From the NCBI GenBank assembly GCA_934167885.1, contig CAKPMB010000001.1, forward strand, positions 62,001 through 126,000: a DNA stretch of 64,000 nt. Direction: 5' to 3'. The position numbers and the translations under genes are program-made. The DNA comes from an uncultured Bacilli bacterium. Lineage in GTDB: Bacteria; Bacillota_I; Bacilli_A; RF39; UBA660. Positions 51,988 through 61,128 of the stretch are shown here, in pieces (within the stretch, counting starts at the first letter, position 1; every line of letters begins with the position of its first letter). The notes below the pieces were generated by a model. That model ran no database searches and was not told the DNA's origin. It worked only from the letters and a program-made list of their open reading frames with translations.

Positions 51988-53370
51988 ATGAACACAGATA
52001 CTTTATGGAAAAAGTTTCTTGATAAAATTAACAGCGAAGTTAATGCAATGATTTATAAAACATACTTCCAGAACACGCAATTACTTAAAATAGAAGACAA
52101 AACGTTGATAATTCTTGTTCCAAGTAAAATCCACCAACAACGATTAAATGACGGTTTTTATGGAATAATTAATTCAATTATTTTAGATTTAACAGACACT
52201 AATTATGAATTAAAGTTTGTTTTAGAAGATGAAAAAAGTAAATATGTTACCCCAAAACAAGAATCTTTATTTGATGAAACATTAAATCCTAATAGTGAAA
52301 TATTAGAAGAAAAAGTCCCAACATACAAATTTAATTCCAACTTAAATAAGAATTACACTTTTGATAATTTTATAGTGGGAAATAGTAATCGTTTGGCCCA
52401 TGGTTGTGCCTTTGCAGTTGCTGAAAATCCTGGAACTGTCTACAATCCACTAGTTATTTATGGCAATAGCGGCCTCGGGAAAACGCACTTAATGCATGCT
52501 ATAGGTAATTACATTGAACAAAATACTAAAAAGCGTGTTTTATACATATCATGTAACGAATTTTTTGATGATTTTACTAAAATGAGTCGAAGTGAAGATA
52601 TAAACAATAGAAGTGATTATTTTAAAGAAAAATATCGTTCTGTCGACGTTTTAATTGTCGATGATATTCAATTTATTGCTAATAAAACTAAATCACAAGA
52701 AGAATTTTTCCACACATTTAATTCTTTATATAATAATAATAAACAAATTATTGTCTCAAGCGATAGACCGCCCAATGATATAAAAGACCTTGCGGACCGT
52801 TTAAAAACAAGGTTTGCGTGGGGGATGAACGTTGATATTCACCCACCAGAATTTGAACTTAGAAAAAATATCATTTATAAAAAAATTAATGGTTCAAACC
52901 TACAAAAGGATATACCTGAAGACGTTGTTGAATATATTGCATCTAATATAGGAAGTAATATAAGAGCCTTAGAAGGAGCAGTGACAAGACTTGCTGCTTA
53001 TTCAATTATAATGGGTGGGGTTGATATTAACCTAGAAACAGCAGTTGATGCTCTTAAAGATACAATAAATAGAGGAACTAGCGAACAAGCTAATATCCTT
53101 AAAATACAACGGGTTGTAGCGGATTATTTTCAAATATCAATTGATGATTTAAAAAGTAAAAAACGTAGTGCTGTTATCGCTTTTCCACGCCAAATTGCAA
53201 TGTATTTGTCAAGAACACTTTTAAATGAGTCTTTCGAACAAATTGGGCTAGAATTTGGTGGGAAAGATCATACTACCGTTATGCATTCATGTGAGAAGAT
53301 AAAAAATGAAATTAGAAACAATCAAGAAATATACAATTCAATAGAAAAAATTAAGGAAAATCTTTCCTAA
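51988..53370 (+). CDS. dnaA: Chromosomal replication initiator protein DnaA
   Basis: AAA+ initiator that binds DnaA boxes and opens oriC. The 460-aa protein has domain I (MNTDTLWKKFLDKI...), a short linker, the AAA+ domain (YNPLVIYGNSGLGKTHLMHAIGN; Walker B VLIVDDIQFI; sensor II) and domain IV with the DNA-binding signature GGKDHTTVMHSCEKI. The start is chosen for its match to DnaA N-termini (MNTD). The unusual distance to the Shine-Dalgarno is described in the ORF entry at 51976. It lies between two DnaA-box clusters, as in Bacillus. Confidence 0.97.
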   Translation: MNTDTLWKKFLDKINSEVNAMIYKTYFQNTQLLKIEDKTLIILVPSKIHQQRLNDGFYGIINSIILDLTDTNYELKFVLEDEKSKYVTPKQESLFDETLNPNSEILEEKVPTYKFNSNLNKNYTFDNFIVGNSNRLAHGCAFAVAENPGTVYNPLVIYGNSGLGKTHLMHAIGNYIEQNTKKRVLYISCNEFFDDFTKMSRSEDINNRSDYFKEKYRSVDVLIVDDIQFIANKTKSQEEFFHTFNSLYNNNKQIIVSSDRPPNDIKDLADRLKTRFAWGMNVDIHPPEFELRKNIIYKKINGSNLQKDIPEDVVEYIASNIGSNIRALEGAVTRLAAYSIIMGGVDINLETAVDALKDTINRGTSEQANILKIQRVVADYFQISIDDLKSKKRSAVIAFPRQIAMYLSRTLLNESFEQIGLEFGGKDHTTVMHSCEKIKNEIRNNQEIYNSIEKIKENLS

Positions 53371-53482
53371 TGTGGATAACAGTGGAAAAAAAGTGACTTT
53401 ATCAACAAGTTTTCCACATGTAATGTTAATAATTTTTCCGTGATATTATTGGAAAATAAAAAGTTTTCCACCGTTTTCCACC
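53371..53482. other. Right DnaA-box cluster between dnaA and dnaN
   Basis: TGTGGATAA (53371-53379) at the dnaA stop, TTTTCCACA (53410-53418), and TTTTCCACC copies near 53464 and 53474. This gives the bipartite layout known from Bacillus oriC. The remainder before dnaN is an AT-rich stretch likely to hold the dnaN promoter. Confidence 0.8.
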
Positions 53483-53533
53483 GACATTAATATAATTAAT
53501 ATATATAATAAATAAAATAATAAGGAGAAGAAA

Positions 53534-54655
53534 ATGAAAATTATAATTAAAAAAGATGTATTATTAGACCACTTAAATAAAGTTAGTAAAGCAATTTCTA
53601 CTAAGAACCTAGTTCCAGCTTTAGCAGGAATAAAATTTGATTTAAAAAAAGATGGATTAACTCTAACAGCATCAGATAGTGATATAACTATTCAAACATT
53701 TATACCATATGAAGAAGAAACGATGACTATTAGTGAAGAAGGAAGTATAATTATTCAAGGTAGATATATTTTAGATATTGTTAGAAAAATTCCTGATAAA
53801 ACTATAAAAATTGATGTATTTGACGAAATGAAAATTATTATTTACACAGAAAATAGTGAATATAATTTAAATGGTATCAATAAAAGAGAATATCCTAACA
53901 TTACTTTAGAAGAAAGTAAAACACCAATTGTTATTCATTCACAAACTTTAAAGACACTTATAAATCAGACATCATTTGCAACATCAACAGATGAATCGCG
54001 TCCTCCATTAACAGGAATTAACTTTAAAATTACAGGTGATATTTTAGAATGTAATGCAACTGACTCATATCGTCTTGCAAGAAAAACAATAAAATTAAAT
54101 GAAACAGTGAATAATTCATATAATATTGTTATTCCAAGTCGTAATATAGTAGAAGTTTCTAAAATTATTGATGATGATTCAAATGTAGAATTACATATAT
54201 TTAATAATAAAATTTTATTTAAGAGTAAAAATTTATTATTTCAAAGTCGTTTAATTAATGGTAGTTATCCTAATACAACTAATTTATTACCACAAAGTAG
54301 TATTTTAAAGATTACTGTAAATATTAATGATTTATATAATGTAATTGATCGTGTTAGTATTTTAACTAGTGATAAAGAGAAGAATATTGTTAGTTTAGAA
54401 ACAAAGGATAATATTCTTATAATGCGTTCTAGTAGTGTTGAAATAGGTCGTGTTGAAGAAAAAATGAATATAACTAAGGATACAAAAGAAGATATTAAAA
54501 TATCATTTAGTGCTCGTTATATGATGGAAGCTCTTAAAGTATTATCTGGTGACACTGCTATAATTACTTTTGTAGGTGAAGTTAATCCAATTATTGTTCA
54601 AGATAGTCAAGATTTAGACTTAATTCAATTAGTTTTACCAATTAGAACTTATTAA
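53534..54655 (+). CDS. dnaN: DNA polymerase III beta sliding clamp
   Basis: Processivity clamp of the replicative polymerase. The 373-aa protein shows three repeats of the clamp fold, with LVPALAGIKFDL, DESRPPLTGINFKI and the C-terminal VLPIRTY. AAGGAGAAGAAA precedes ATG. It follows dnaA across the second DnaA-box cluster. A weak AGCT-based hairpin with a long T run (54657-54690) follows the stop. Confidence 0.97.
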   Translation: MKIIIKKDVLLDHLNKVSKAISTKNLVPALAGIKFDLKKDGLTLTASDSDITIQTFIPYEEETMTISEEGSIIIQGRYILDIVRKIPDKTIKIDVFDEMKIIIYTENSEYNLNGINKREYPNITLEESKTPIVIHSQTLKTLINQTSFATSTDESRPPLTGINFKITGDILECNATDSYRLARKTIKLNETVNNSYNIVIPSRNIVEVSKIIDDDSNVELHIFNNKILFKSKNLLFQSRLINGSYPNTTNLLPQSSILKITVNINDLYNVIDRVSILTSDKEKNIVSLETKDNILIMRSSSVEIGRVEEKMNITKDTKEDIKISFSARYMMEALKVLSGDTAIITFVGEVNPIIVQDSQDLDLIQLVLPIRTY

Positions 54656-54656
54656 A

Positions 54657-54690
54657 ATAGCTTTTTAGCTGTTTTTTTTTACTATTTTTT
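54657..54690 (+). terminator. Weak terminator after dnaN
   Basis: Short stem AGCT/AGCT around T4, followed by eight T and further T-rich DNA. Stem strength is low. Confidence 0.4.
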
Positions 54691-54789
54691 TTATTTTATA
54701 TTTTTTTTCGACAAATTATGACATTATTCGACATAATCTGCCATTACGATAGCTTTTATCCACTTTTTTGTGGAAAGAAGGGAGGTTTT

Positions 54790-55233
54790 ATGGATTCTTA
54801 TGAAATAAATAAGGATACTTGTGCCATTATTAGTGTTGAAAAAAATATTAGTAGAGTATTGGAAAATAATAATGAATACTATGTTAATATGCCATCTTAC
54901 GAAATAATGGATAATAGTTGTCAATATTATGGTAGTAGTTGTGAAGGACGAATTAAAGGAACGAAAATGATTTTAGGCAGTAGTTATAAGGTTCCGATTG
55001 TTGTTGAAGAAAAAAATGATATCATCTTTTTTCCAACGGAATCGCCAAATAGTGATAGTTGTTGTTGGTTATCGCTTAATCAAATAGAAAAATATGAAAA
55101 CTGTAATGGATATACTAAAGTATTCTTTAATAATGGCAAAGATATCGTTGTTAAAATGTCTGTTTCATCTTTTGAAAGTCAGATTTTAAGAGCGAATAGG
55201 CTAGAAAGTTTGCTAAAAAAACGAGTTAGTTAA
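54790..55233 (+). CDS. comK: ComK-family competence transcription factor homologue
   Basis: ComK is the master activator of natural competence genes in Bacillus. The 147-aa protein matches the family in order: SYEINKDTCAII, YVNMPSYEIMDNSCQYYGSS, EGRIKGT, IFFPTESPNSDSCCWLS and FNNGKDIVVKMSVSSFESQILRA, compared from memory with Bacillus ComK (YVNMKPLQIVDRSCRFFGSS, FPTLSSTRPQCGWIS, SYNSFENQVYRT). It ends about 30-40 residues earlier and lacks the C-terminal tail. ATG 54790 follows GGGAGG; an upstream in-frame ATG is rejected. It occupies the slot of yaaA between dnaN and recF. Whether it controls competence here is untested. Confidence 0.85.
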   Translation: MDSYEINKDTCAIISVEKNISRVLENNNEYYVNMPSYEIMDNSCQYYGSSCEGRIKGTKMILGSSYKVPIVVEEKNDIIFFPTESPNSDSCCWLSLNQIEKYENCNGYTKVFFNNGKDIVVKMSVSSFESQILRANRLESLLKKRVS

Positions 55234-55237
55234 TAGT

Positions 55238-55266
55238 TAAAGAGAGTGTTTAGCATTCTCTTTATT
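55238..55266 (+). terminator. Hairpin after the comK-like gene
   Basis: Stem AAAGAGAGTG/CATTCTCTTT (one G-U pair), followed by ATTAG rather than a clean T run. A weak terminator or stabilising 3' hairpin. The rest of the gap to recF holds the recF promoter and leader. Confidence 0.5.
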
Positions 55267-55335
55267 AGTATTATAAAATTTCTAAAAAAAATACTTGGTT
55301 ATAAATAGTAATTATGTCAAAGCAAGTAAAAATAG

Positions 55336-55364
55336 TTTAAAAAGTTGCCAAATTATGTTATAAT
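55336..55364 (+). promoter_or_regulatory. Promoter of recF-gyrB-gyrA
   Basis: TTTAAA (55336-55341), 17 bp and TATAAT (55359-55364) with an upstream TG. The leader of about 60 nt contains a GTGTA/TACAC inverted repeat. Unlike most genes in the window, recF has a long leader. Confidence 0.65.
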
Positions 55365-55430
55365 CTATGTGTAGGTATAGGTATACACATTTTTGTAAAA
55401 TCGCCAAATATCCTTATTTAGAGGTGTATT

Positions 55431-56573
55431 TTGAAAATTAGAGACATAAAGCTGCTTAATTTTAGAAATTATGATGAACTATTTTTGGAATTTTCTGATA
55501 ATATAAACATTATTATTGGAAATAATGGTGAAGGTAAAACAAATATTTTGGAAAGTGTGTATGTGTTGTCACTTACAAAGTCTAATAGATATGGAATTGA
55601 TAATGATTTAATTCAGTTTGGTAAAAGGTTTTTTAAACTAGAAGGTAATATTGTATATGATGATTTAGTTAAGAAACTTGCAGTGTCGCTGAATAATGCT
55701 AAGAAGAGTGTATCGATAAACGGTAAGGAAATATATAAAATATCTGATTATGTTGCAAATTTTTGTGTTGTTTCTTTTTCTTCTTTAGATTTGGAAATTA
55801 TTAAGGGAGCACCATCTATTAGGAGGAATTTTTTAAATATAAGTTTAAGTCAAATGTATGCTAATTATATTACTAATTTAAATGAATATAATGCTATTTT
55901 AAAATTAAGAAATGATTATTTGAAGAAGCTTAATATTAATGGTATGTTGGATAGGCGTTATTTGGACGTTATAAATACTAAATTAGTAGAAAAGGCGTGT
56001 AAGGTTACTAGTCGGAGAATTGCTTATTTAAACGATATAAATGCCTTAATAGAGGGTATTTTTTATAAGTTAACAGGAATACATTCTCTTATGATTTCGT
56101 TTGAAAATAGCGTTTTAAATGGTGATTATGAGGAAGATAAATATAAAGAAAGTTTTTATAGTCGTCTTCAAAAAAACTATAATCAAGAACTTTTACTTGG
56201 TAATACCTTACAAGGACCACATCGCGATGATTATAAATTTATATTAAATGGTAATGATATGAAGTTGTTTGCGTCACAAGGACAACAAAGACTTGCTGTT
56301 ATTGCTTTTAAATTAGCGGAAGTATATGTATTTAAAAAATATAAAAATGATTATCCAGTATTGTTGCTAGATGATATTTTTAGTGAAATTGATACAAAAA
56401 AGCGAAATAAAATAATAAAATATCTAAATAATGATATACAAACAATTATTACAACGACGGATATTTTGAATGTTGATGAAACTTTATTAAAGAATGCTAG
56501 AATTTTAACATTAAAAAACAAAAAAATAACAATTAAAGGTGGGAAGAAAAATGGAAGACGAAAAAGTAATTGA
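55431..56573 (+). CDS. recF: DNA replication and repair protein RecF
   Basis: SMC-like ATPase that helps RecO and RecR load RecA at gaps. The 380-aa protein has the Walker A motif GNNGEGKTN, the signature ASQGQQRLAVIAFKLAE and Walker B PVLLLDDIFSEID. The start is TTG at 55431, five bases after AGAGGTG, giving MKIRDIKLLNFRNY; no ATG is suitable. It ends in TGA inside gyrB. Confidence 0.95.
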   Translation: MKIRDIKLLNFRNYDELFLEFSDNINIIIGNNGEGKTNILESVYVLSLTKSNRYGIDNDLIQFGKRFFKLEGNIVYDDLVKKLAVSLNNAKKSVSINGKEIYKISDYVANFCVVSFSSLDLEIIKGAPSIRRNFLNISLSQMYANYITNLNEYNAILKLRNDYLKKLNINGMLDRRYLDVINTKLVEKACKVTSRRIAYLNDINALIEGIFYKLTGIHSLMISFENSVLNGDYEEDKYKESFYSRLQKNYNQELLLGNTLQGPHRDDYKFILNGNDMKLFASQGQQRLAVIAFKLAEVYVFKKYKNDYPVLLLDDIFSEIDTKKRNKIIKYLNNDIQTIITTTDILNVDETLLKNARILTLKNKKITIKGGKKNGRRKSN

Positions 56574-58479
56574 GAAATATGATTCTTCATCAATTCAAGT
56601 ATTGGAAGGTTTGGAAGCAGTTCGTAAAAGACCTGGTATGTATATTGGAACGACTGGTGAAAAGGGACTTCATCATTTGGTTTGGGAAATTGTTGATAAT
56701 TCCATTGATGAAGCGTTAGCGGGTTATGCTACTAATATTGAAGTTACAATTGAGAAAAATAATGCTGTAACAGTTGCGGATGATGGTCGTGGTATACCAA
56801 CTGGAATTCATCCAAAGACCGGAAAATCTACTGTTGAAACAGTTTATACAGTGTTGCACGCTGGTGGTAAATTTGGTGGCGGTGGATATAAAGTATCTGG
56901 TGGCTTACATGGTGTAGGTGCATCTGTTGTTAATGCTTTATCTGAATGGCTTGAAGTAAAAGTTTATCAAAATGGTAATATATATTATCAACGTTATCAA
57001 AATGGTGGACATCCTGTTGAGGATTTGAAAATAATAGGTGAATGCTCTAAGGATAGAACGGGAACAACAGTAACTTTTAAACCAGATCCTGATATTTTCC
57101 AAGAAACTACTATTTTTGATTATGATACACTTTATAATCGTTTACGTGAATTAGCCTTTTTAAATCGCGGTCTTAGAATTAAATTGATTGATCTACGTGA
57201 AGATGATAAACATGCTGAATTTATGTATGAAGGTGGTATCAGAGAATATGTTGCTTTGATAAATAGTGGAAAGGAGCCTATTCATGATACTATCGTTGAT
57301 GTAACTGGTAAGGAAAATGATATATCAATTGAGGTTGCTTTTCAATATAATAGTAATTATAGTTCTGATATATATTCATTTGTTAATAATATAAGGACAC
57401 CAGAAGGTGGAACGCATGAAGATGGTGTTAGAAGGGCTTTAACAAGAATTTTAAATAAGTATGCGACTGCCAATAATTTCTTAAAGTCGAATGATGATCC
57501 ACTTACAGGTGAGGATGTGCGTGAAGGTATTACGATGATTATTTCATGTAAGCATCCTGATCCTCAATTTGAAGGTCAAACAAAGACAAAGTTAGGTAAT
57601 GTTGAAGTTAGAAGTATTGCCGATAAGATTTTCTCAGAGAAATTGGAAAGATTTTTAATGGAAAACCCTAATGAAGCAAGAATTATAATTGAAAAGTCAA
57701 TGACAGCCTCACGTGCTAGAGTAGCAGCTAAAAAGGCTCGTGAATTAACTCGTCGAAAAGGTGATTTGGAAATTACTAATTTCTATGGTAAATTGACAGA
57801 TTGTAAGAGTAAGGATCCTAGTGAATGTGAAATATTCTTAGTCGAGGGTGATTCAGCTGGTGGTAGTGCTAAAAAAGGCCGTGATTATATGACACAAGCT
57901 ATTTTGCCATTGCGTGGTAAGATTTTAAATGTTGAAAAGGCTCGTTTGGATAGAGCATTATCGAATGAAGAGATAAGAACAATGATTACTGCCTTTGGAA
58001 CGGGTATTGGTGATGAGTTTGATTTATCAAAATTAAGATATGACAAGATAATTATTATGACCGATGCCGATGTTGATGGTAGTCATATTAGAGTATTATT
58101 GCTTACGTTATTTTATAGATTTTTTAGACCTGTGGTCGAAGCTGGTCATGTTTATGCTGCTCAACCTCCTTTATTTAAAGTTGTTTATGGTAAGACTAGT
58201 AGGTATGTCTTAAATGAAGAAGAAAGAGATGCATATTTAAGCACGTTACCTGAAAATGCTAAATATACGATTACTCGTATGAAAGGTTTAGGTGAAATGG
58301 GTGCTGATGAGTTGCGTGATACTACAATGGGTAAAGAAAAACGTATTTTAAGACAAATAACTGTTGAGGACACAATAAGTGCAGATGCTGTCTTTAAAGA
58401 ATTGATGGGTGAAGATGTAGAGCCACGTCGTGAATTTATTGAAAAGAATGCTACTTATGTGCAAAATTTGGATATATAG
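56551..58479 (+). CDS. gyrB: DNA gyrase subunit B
   Basis: ATPase subunit of gyrase. The 642-aa protein has the GHKL ATPase (EAVRKRPGMYIGTTGEKGLH, DNSIDEALAG, DDGRGIP, GGLHGVGASVVNALS) and the TOPRIM domain (EGDSAGGSAKKGRD, DADVDGSH). It overlaps recF by 23 nt. ATG 56551 is preferred; an in-frame GTG four codons upstream lies in the ribosome site. Confidence 0.97.
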   Translation: MEDEKVIEKYDSSSIQVLEGLEAVRKRPGMYIGTTGEKGLHHLVWEIVDNSIDEALAGYATNIEVTIEKNNAVTVADDGRGIPTGIHPKTGKSTVETVYTVLHAGGKFGGGGYKVSGGLHGVGASVVNALSEWLEVKVYQNGNIYYQRYQNGGHPVEDLKIIGECSKDRTGTTVTFKPDPDIFQETTIFDYDTLYNRLRELAFLNRGLRIKLIDLREDDKHAEFMYEGGIREYVALINSGKEPIHDTIVDVTGKENDISIEVAFQYNSNYSSDIYSFVNNIRTPEGGTHEDGVRRALTRILNKYATANNFLKSNDDPLTGEDVREGITMIISCKHPDPQFEGQTKTKLGNVEVRSIADKIFSEKLERFLMENPNEARIIIEKSMTASRARVAAKKARELTRRKGDLEITNFYGKLTDCKSKDPSECEIFLVEGDSAGGSAKKGRDYMTQAILPLRGKILNVEKARLDRALSNEEIRTMITAFGTGIGDEFDLSKLRYDKIIIMTDADVDGSHIRVLLLTLFYRFFRPVVEAGHVYAAQPPLFKVVYGKTSRYVLNEEERDAYLSTLPENAKYTITRMKGLGEMGADELRDTTMGKEKRILRQITVEDTISADAVFKELMGEDVEPRREFIEKNATYVQNLDI

Positions 58480-58488
58480 GAGGGCAAT

Positions 58489-60951
58489 ATGGATAAGTTA
58501 GAACAAAATAATATAGTTAAAGAGGTTCAAACGTCTTTTCTAGAATATTCTATGAGTGTTATTGTAGCAAGAGCACTACCTGATTTACGTGATGGTTTGA
58601 AGCCTGTTCATCGTAGAATTTTGTATTCAATGTTTGAATCTGGTTATACACCTGATAAACAACATCGTAAATGTGCGAGAATTGTCGGTGACGTAATGGG
58701 AAAATATCACCCACATGGTGATTCTTCTATATATGAAGCTTTAGTAAGAATGGCTCAAGATTTTAGTTATCGTTATATGTTGGTTGATGGTCATGGTAAC
58801 TTTGGTAATATGGATGGCGATGGCGCTGCTGCTATGCGTTATACGGAAGCAAGATTGCCAAAAATATCATTAGAATTGTTGCGTGATATTGATAAAGATA
58901 CTGTTGACTTTATGCCAAACTTTGATGAAACTGAAAAGGAACCAGTTGTTATACCTTCTAGATTCCCTAACATTTTAGTCAATGGAACAATGGGTATTGC
59001 GGTTGGTATGGCTACTAATATTCCACCTCATAATTTAGGTGAGGTTATTGATGGCTGTGTTGCTTATATCGATAATAATGATATTACAACAACAGAGTTA
59101 ATGGATTATATTAAAGGTCCAGATTTCCCTACTGGTGGTATTATTTTAGGTAATAGTGGTATAAAAAAGGCTTATGAGACTGGCCGTGGAACTATAACTA
59201 TTCGTTGTCGTGCCGAAATCGAGGAAAATTTCTCACGAAATAGAATCGTAATTACGGAAATTCCGTATGGTGTTAACACTTTAGAATTAAAAAATAGAAT
59301 AGCAGAATTAGTTCGTGATAAGGTTTTAGAGGGTATTGCTGATTATCATGAGGAAACTAATTTGGAAAATGGTATTAAGATAGTTGTAACCTTGAAAAAG
59401 GATGCTAATCCTAATGTTGTTTTGAACAATTTATATAAACATACTCAATTACAATCTACATTTGGTATTATTTTCTTGATGCTTGATCAAGGGCAACCTA
59501 GAACTTTGCCACTTAAGGATATTATAGTTAAATATATTGATTTTCAAAAGGAAGTCATTATAAGAAGAACGCGATTTGATTTAAATAAAGCTTTAGCATG
59601 GGCTCATATTTTGGAAGGTTATAAAATTGCACTTGATCATTTGGATGAAGTAATTAAAATAATTCGTGAAAGTGAAACCGATGTAGTTGCTAAAGAAAAA
59701 TTATGCAGTTCATTTGGATTAAGTGATATTCAAGCTGATAAGATTTTGGAAATGAAATTGCGTAAATTAACTGGGCTAGAACGTGAAAAGGTTGAAAATG
59801 ATCTTGATAAGACCTTGAAGTTAATTGATGAATTGAATGGCATCTTAGCAAGTAATGAAAAAGTAATGAATATTATTAAGGAAGAAATGCTTGAAATTAA
59901 GAAGAAATATTCAGATGAACGTCGAACATCAATTGATATGAGTGCTATTGATTATATTGAAGATGAATCATTAATTCCGGTTGAGGATGTTGTCTTTACA
60001 ATAACCAACAAAGGATATATTAAACGCTTAAGAACTGATACTTATAAGTTACAAAATCGTGGTGGTGTTGGTGTTAAAGGTATGACAACCCATGAAGAGG
60101 ACTTTGTTAATATGCTTGTAAATGGTCGAACACATGATGATATATTGTTCTTTAGTAATTTAGGTAGGGTATATCGTGTTCGTGGATATGAAATACCAGA
60201 ATATTCTCGTCAATCTAAGGGCTTACCAATTGTGAATATTTTACCTCTTGAAAAAGAAGAAAAGATTAATTCAATTATTGCGGTTAATAATGAAGAAATT
60301 GCAGGGGACGAGTATTTGTTGTTTGCTACTAAAAATGGTTTAGTAAAGAGAACTCCAATTGAAGAATTTAAAAATATTCGTAAAACTGGTAAGATTGCTA
60401 TTATTTTGAAAGATAATGATGAATTAATTAACGTTTTAAAAACTGATGGTAAATGTAATGTTGTAATTGGAGCATCTAATGGTCGTGCTGTTCATTTTGA
60501 TGAGAACGAAATAAGATCAATGGGTCGTGGCACATCTGGTGTTAAGGGTATTGAATTAAATGATGCTAAAGTTATTGGTTGTGAAGTAGTTCATAATCCT
60601 GCGACAGATGAATTATTGGTTGTAACAGAGAATGGTTATGGTAAGAGAACAATTGCTGAAGAATATCGTATTACTCATCGTGGTAGTAAGGGTGTTAAAG
60701 CTTTAAATGTTACTGAAAAAAATGGTTCGTTGGTATCATTAAGGACAGTGACTAATGATAACGATTTAATGATTATAACTGATTCTGGTATGATGATTAG
60801 AATATCATTAAATCAAATATCTACATTAAAACGTGCAACTCAAGGTGTTAGATTAATTAATTTAAAAGGTGATCAAAAAGTAGCGACTGTTGCTTTGGTA
60901 TCGCATGAAGAGACGGAAACACAAGAACAAGAAGAGGTTAATAAAAATTAA
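58489..60951 (+). CDS. gyrA: DNA gyrase subunit A
   Basis: DNA-cleavage and wrapping subunit of gyrase. The 820-aa protein has the quinolone-resistance-determining region GKYHPHGDSSIYEALVRMAQ (Ser and Glu at the usual resistance positions, so wild-type-like), the catalytic tyrosine in AMRYTEARL, and a C-terminal beta-pinwheel whose GyrA box is QSKGLPI-like or GRGTSGVKG-like. It follows gyrB after 9 nt with GGAGG. Confidence 0.96.
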   Translation: MDKLEQNNIVKEVQTSFLEYSMSVIVARALPDLRDGLKPVHRRILYSMFESGYTPDKQHRKCARIVGDVMGKYHPHGDSSIYEALVRMAQDFSYRYMLVDGHGNFGNMDGDGAAAMRYTEARLPKISLELLRDIDKDTVDFMPNFDETEKEPVVIPSRFPNILVNGTMGIAVGMATNIPPHNLGEVIDGCVAYIDNNDITTTELMDYIKGPDFPTGGIILGNSGIKKAYETGRGTITIRCRAEIEENFSRNRIVITEIPYGVNTLELKNRIAELVRDKVLEGIADYHEETNLENGIKIVVTLKKDANPNVVLNNLYKHTQLQSTFGIIFLMLDQGQPRTLPLKDIIVKYIDFQKEVIIRRTRFDLNKALAWAHILEGYKIALDHLDEVIKIIRESETDVVAKEKLCSSFGLSDIQADKILEMKLRKLTGLEREKVENDLDKTLKLIDELNGILASNEKVMNIIKEEMLEIKKKYSDERRTSIDMSAIDYIEDESLIPVEDVVFTITNKGYIKRLRTDTYKLQNRGGVGVKGMTTHEEDFVNMLVNGRTHDDILFFSNLGRVYRVRGYEIPEYSRQSKGLPIVNILPLEKEEKINSIIAVNNEEIAGDEYLLFATKNGLVKRTPIEEFKNIRKTGKIAIILKDNDELINVLKTDGKCNVVIGASNGRAVHFDENEIRSMGRGTSGVKGIELNDAKVIGCEVVHNPATDELLVVTENGYGKRTIAEEYRITHRGSKGVKALNVTEKNGSLVSLRTVTNDNDLMIITDSGMMIRISLNQISTLKRATQGVRLINLKGDQKVATVALVSHEETETQEQEEVNKN

Positions 60952-61004
60952 TTTATTTCTGGCGAAATGTTTACTCTTTAAATAGATTAATTTATGTAAA
61001 AGTG

Positions 61005-61033
61005 TTGAATGTTTATTTAAAATAAGTTATTAT
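61005..61033 (+). promoter_or_regulatory. Promoter of the SRP RNA gene
   Basis: TTGAAT (61005-61010), 17-bp spacer and TATTAT (61028-61033), placing the start near 61040, at the first paired base of the RNA. Confidence 0.7.
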
Positions 61034-61039
61034 ATATAT

Positions 61040-61117
61040 GTGCAATGGAAGACGTGGAACCAGGTCAGGATCGAAAGATAGCAGCCTTAACATTAATCTT
61101 CCATGTGCACATTTTTT
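61040..61117 (+). ncRNA. ffs: Small signal recognition particle RNA (4.5S-like)
   Basis: Scaffold RNA that pairs with Ffh and promotes its GTPase cycle with FtsY. The conserved core is seen: GGAACCAGGTCAGG, a short apical loop with CGAAAG, and AGCAGCC on the other side, enclosed by the long arms TGTGCAATGGAAGA and TCTTCCATGTGCACA. Length of about 78 nt shows the small form without an Alu domain. A T run right after the last stem is the terminator. It lies between gyrA and tadA; in Bacillus the RNA gene lies between tadA and dnaX. Confidence 0.93.
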
Positions 61118-61128
61118 ATAGGTGATAA

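Noticed and set aside
54700..54745. Repeated TTCGACA sequence upstream of the comK-like gene
   Set aside because: Two copies about 20 bp apart are suggestive of an operator, but the DNA is too AT-rich and the copies too short to support a call.
54718..54789. Longer N-terminus of the comK-like protein starting at 54718
   Set aside because: The GGGAGG ribosome site lies within this extension and directly precedes ATG 54790, where similarity to ComK begins.
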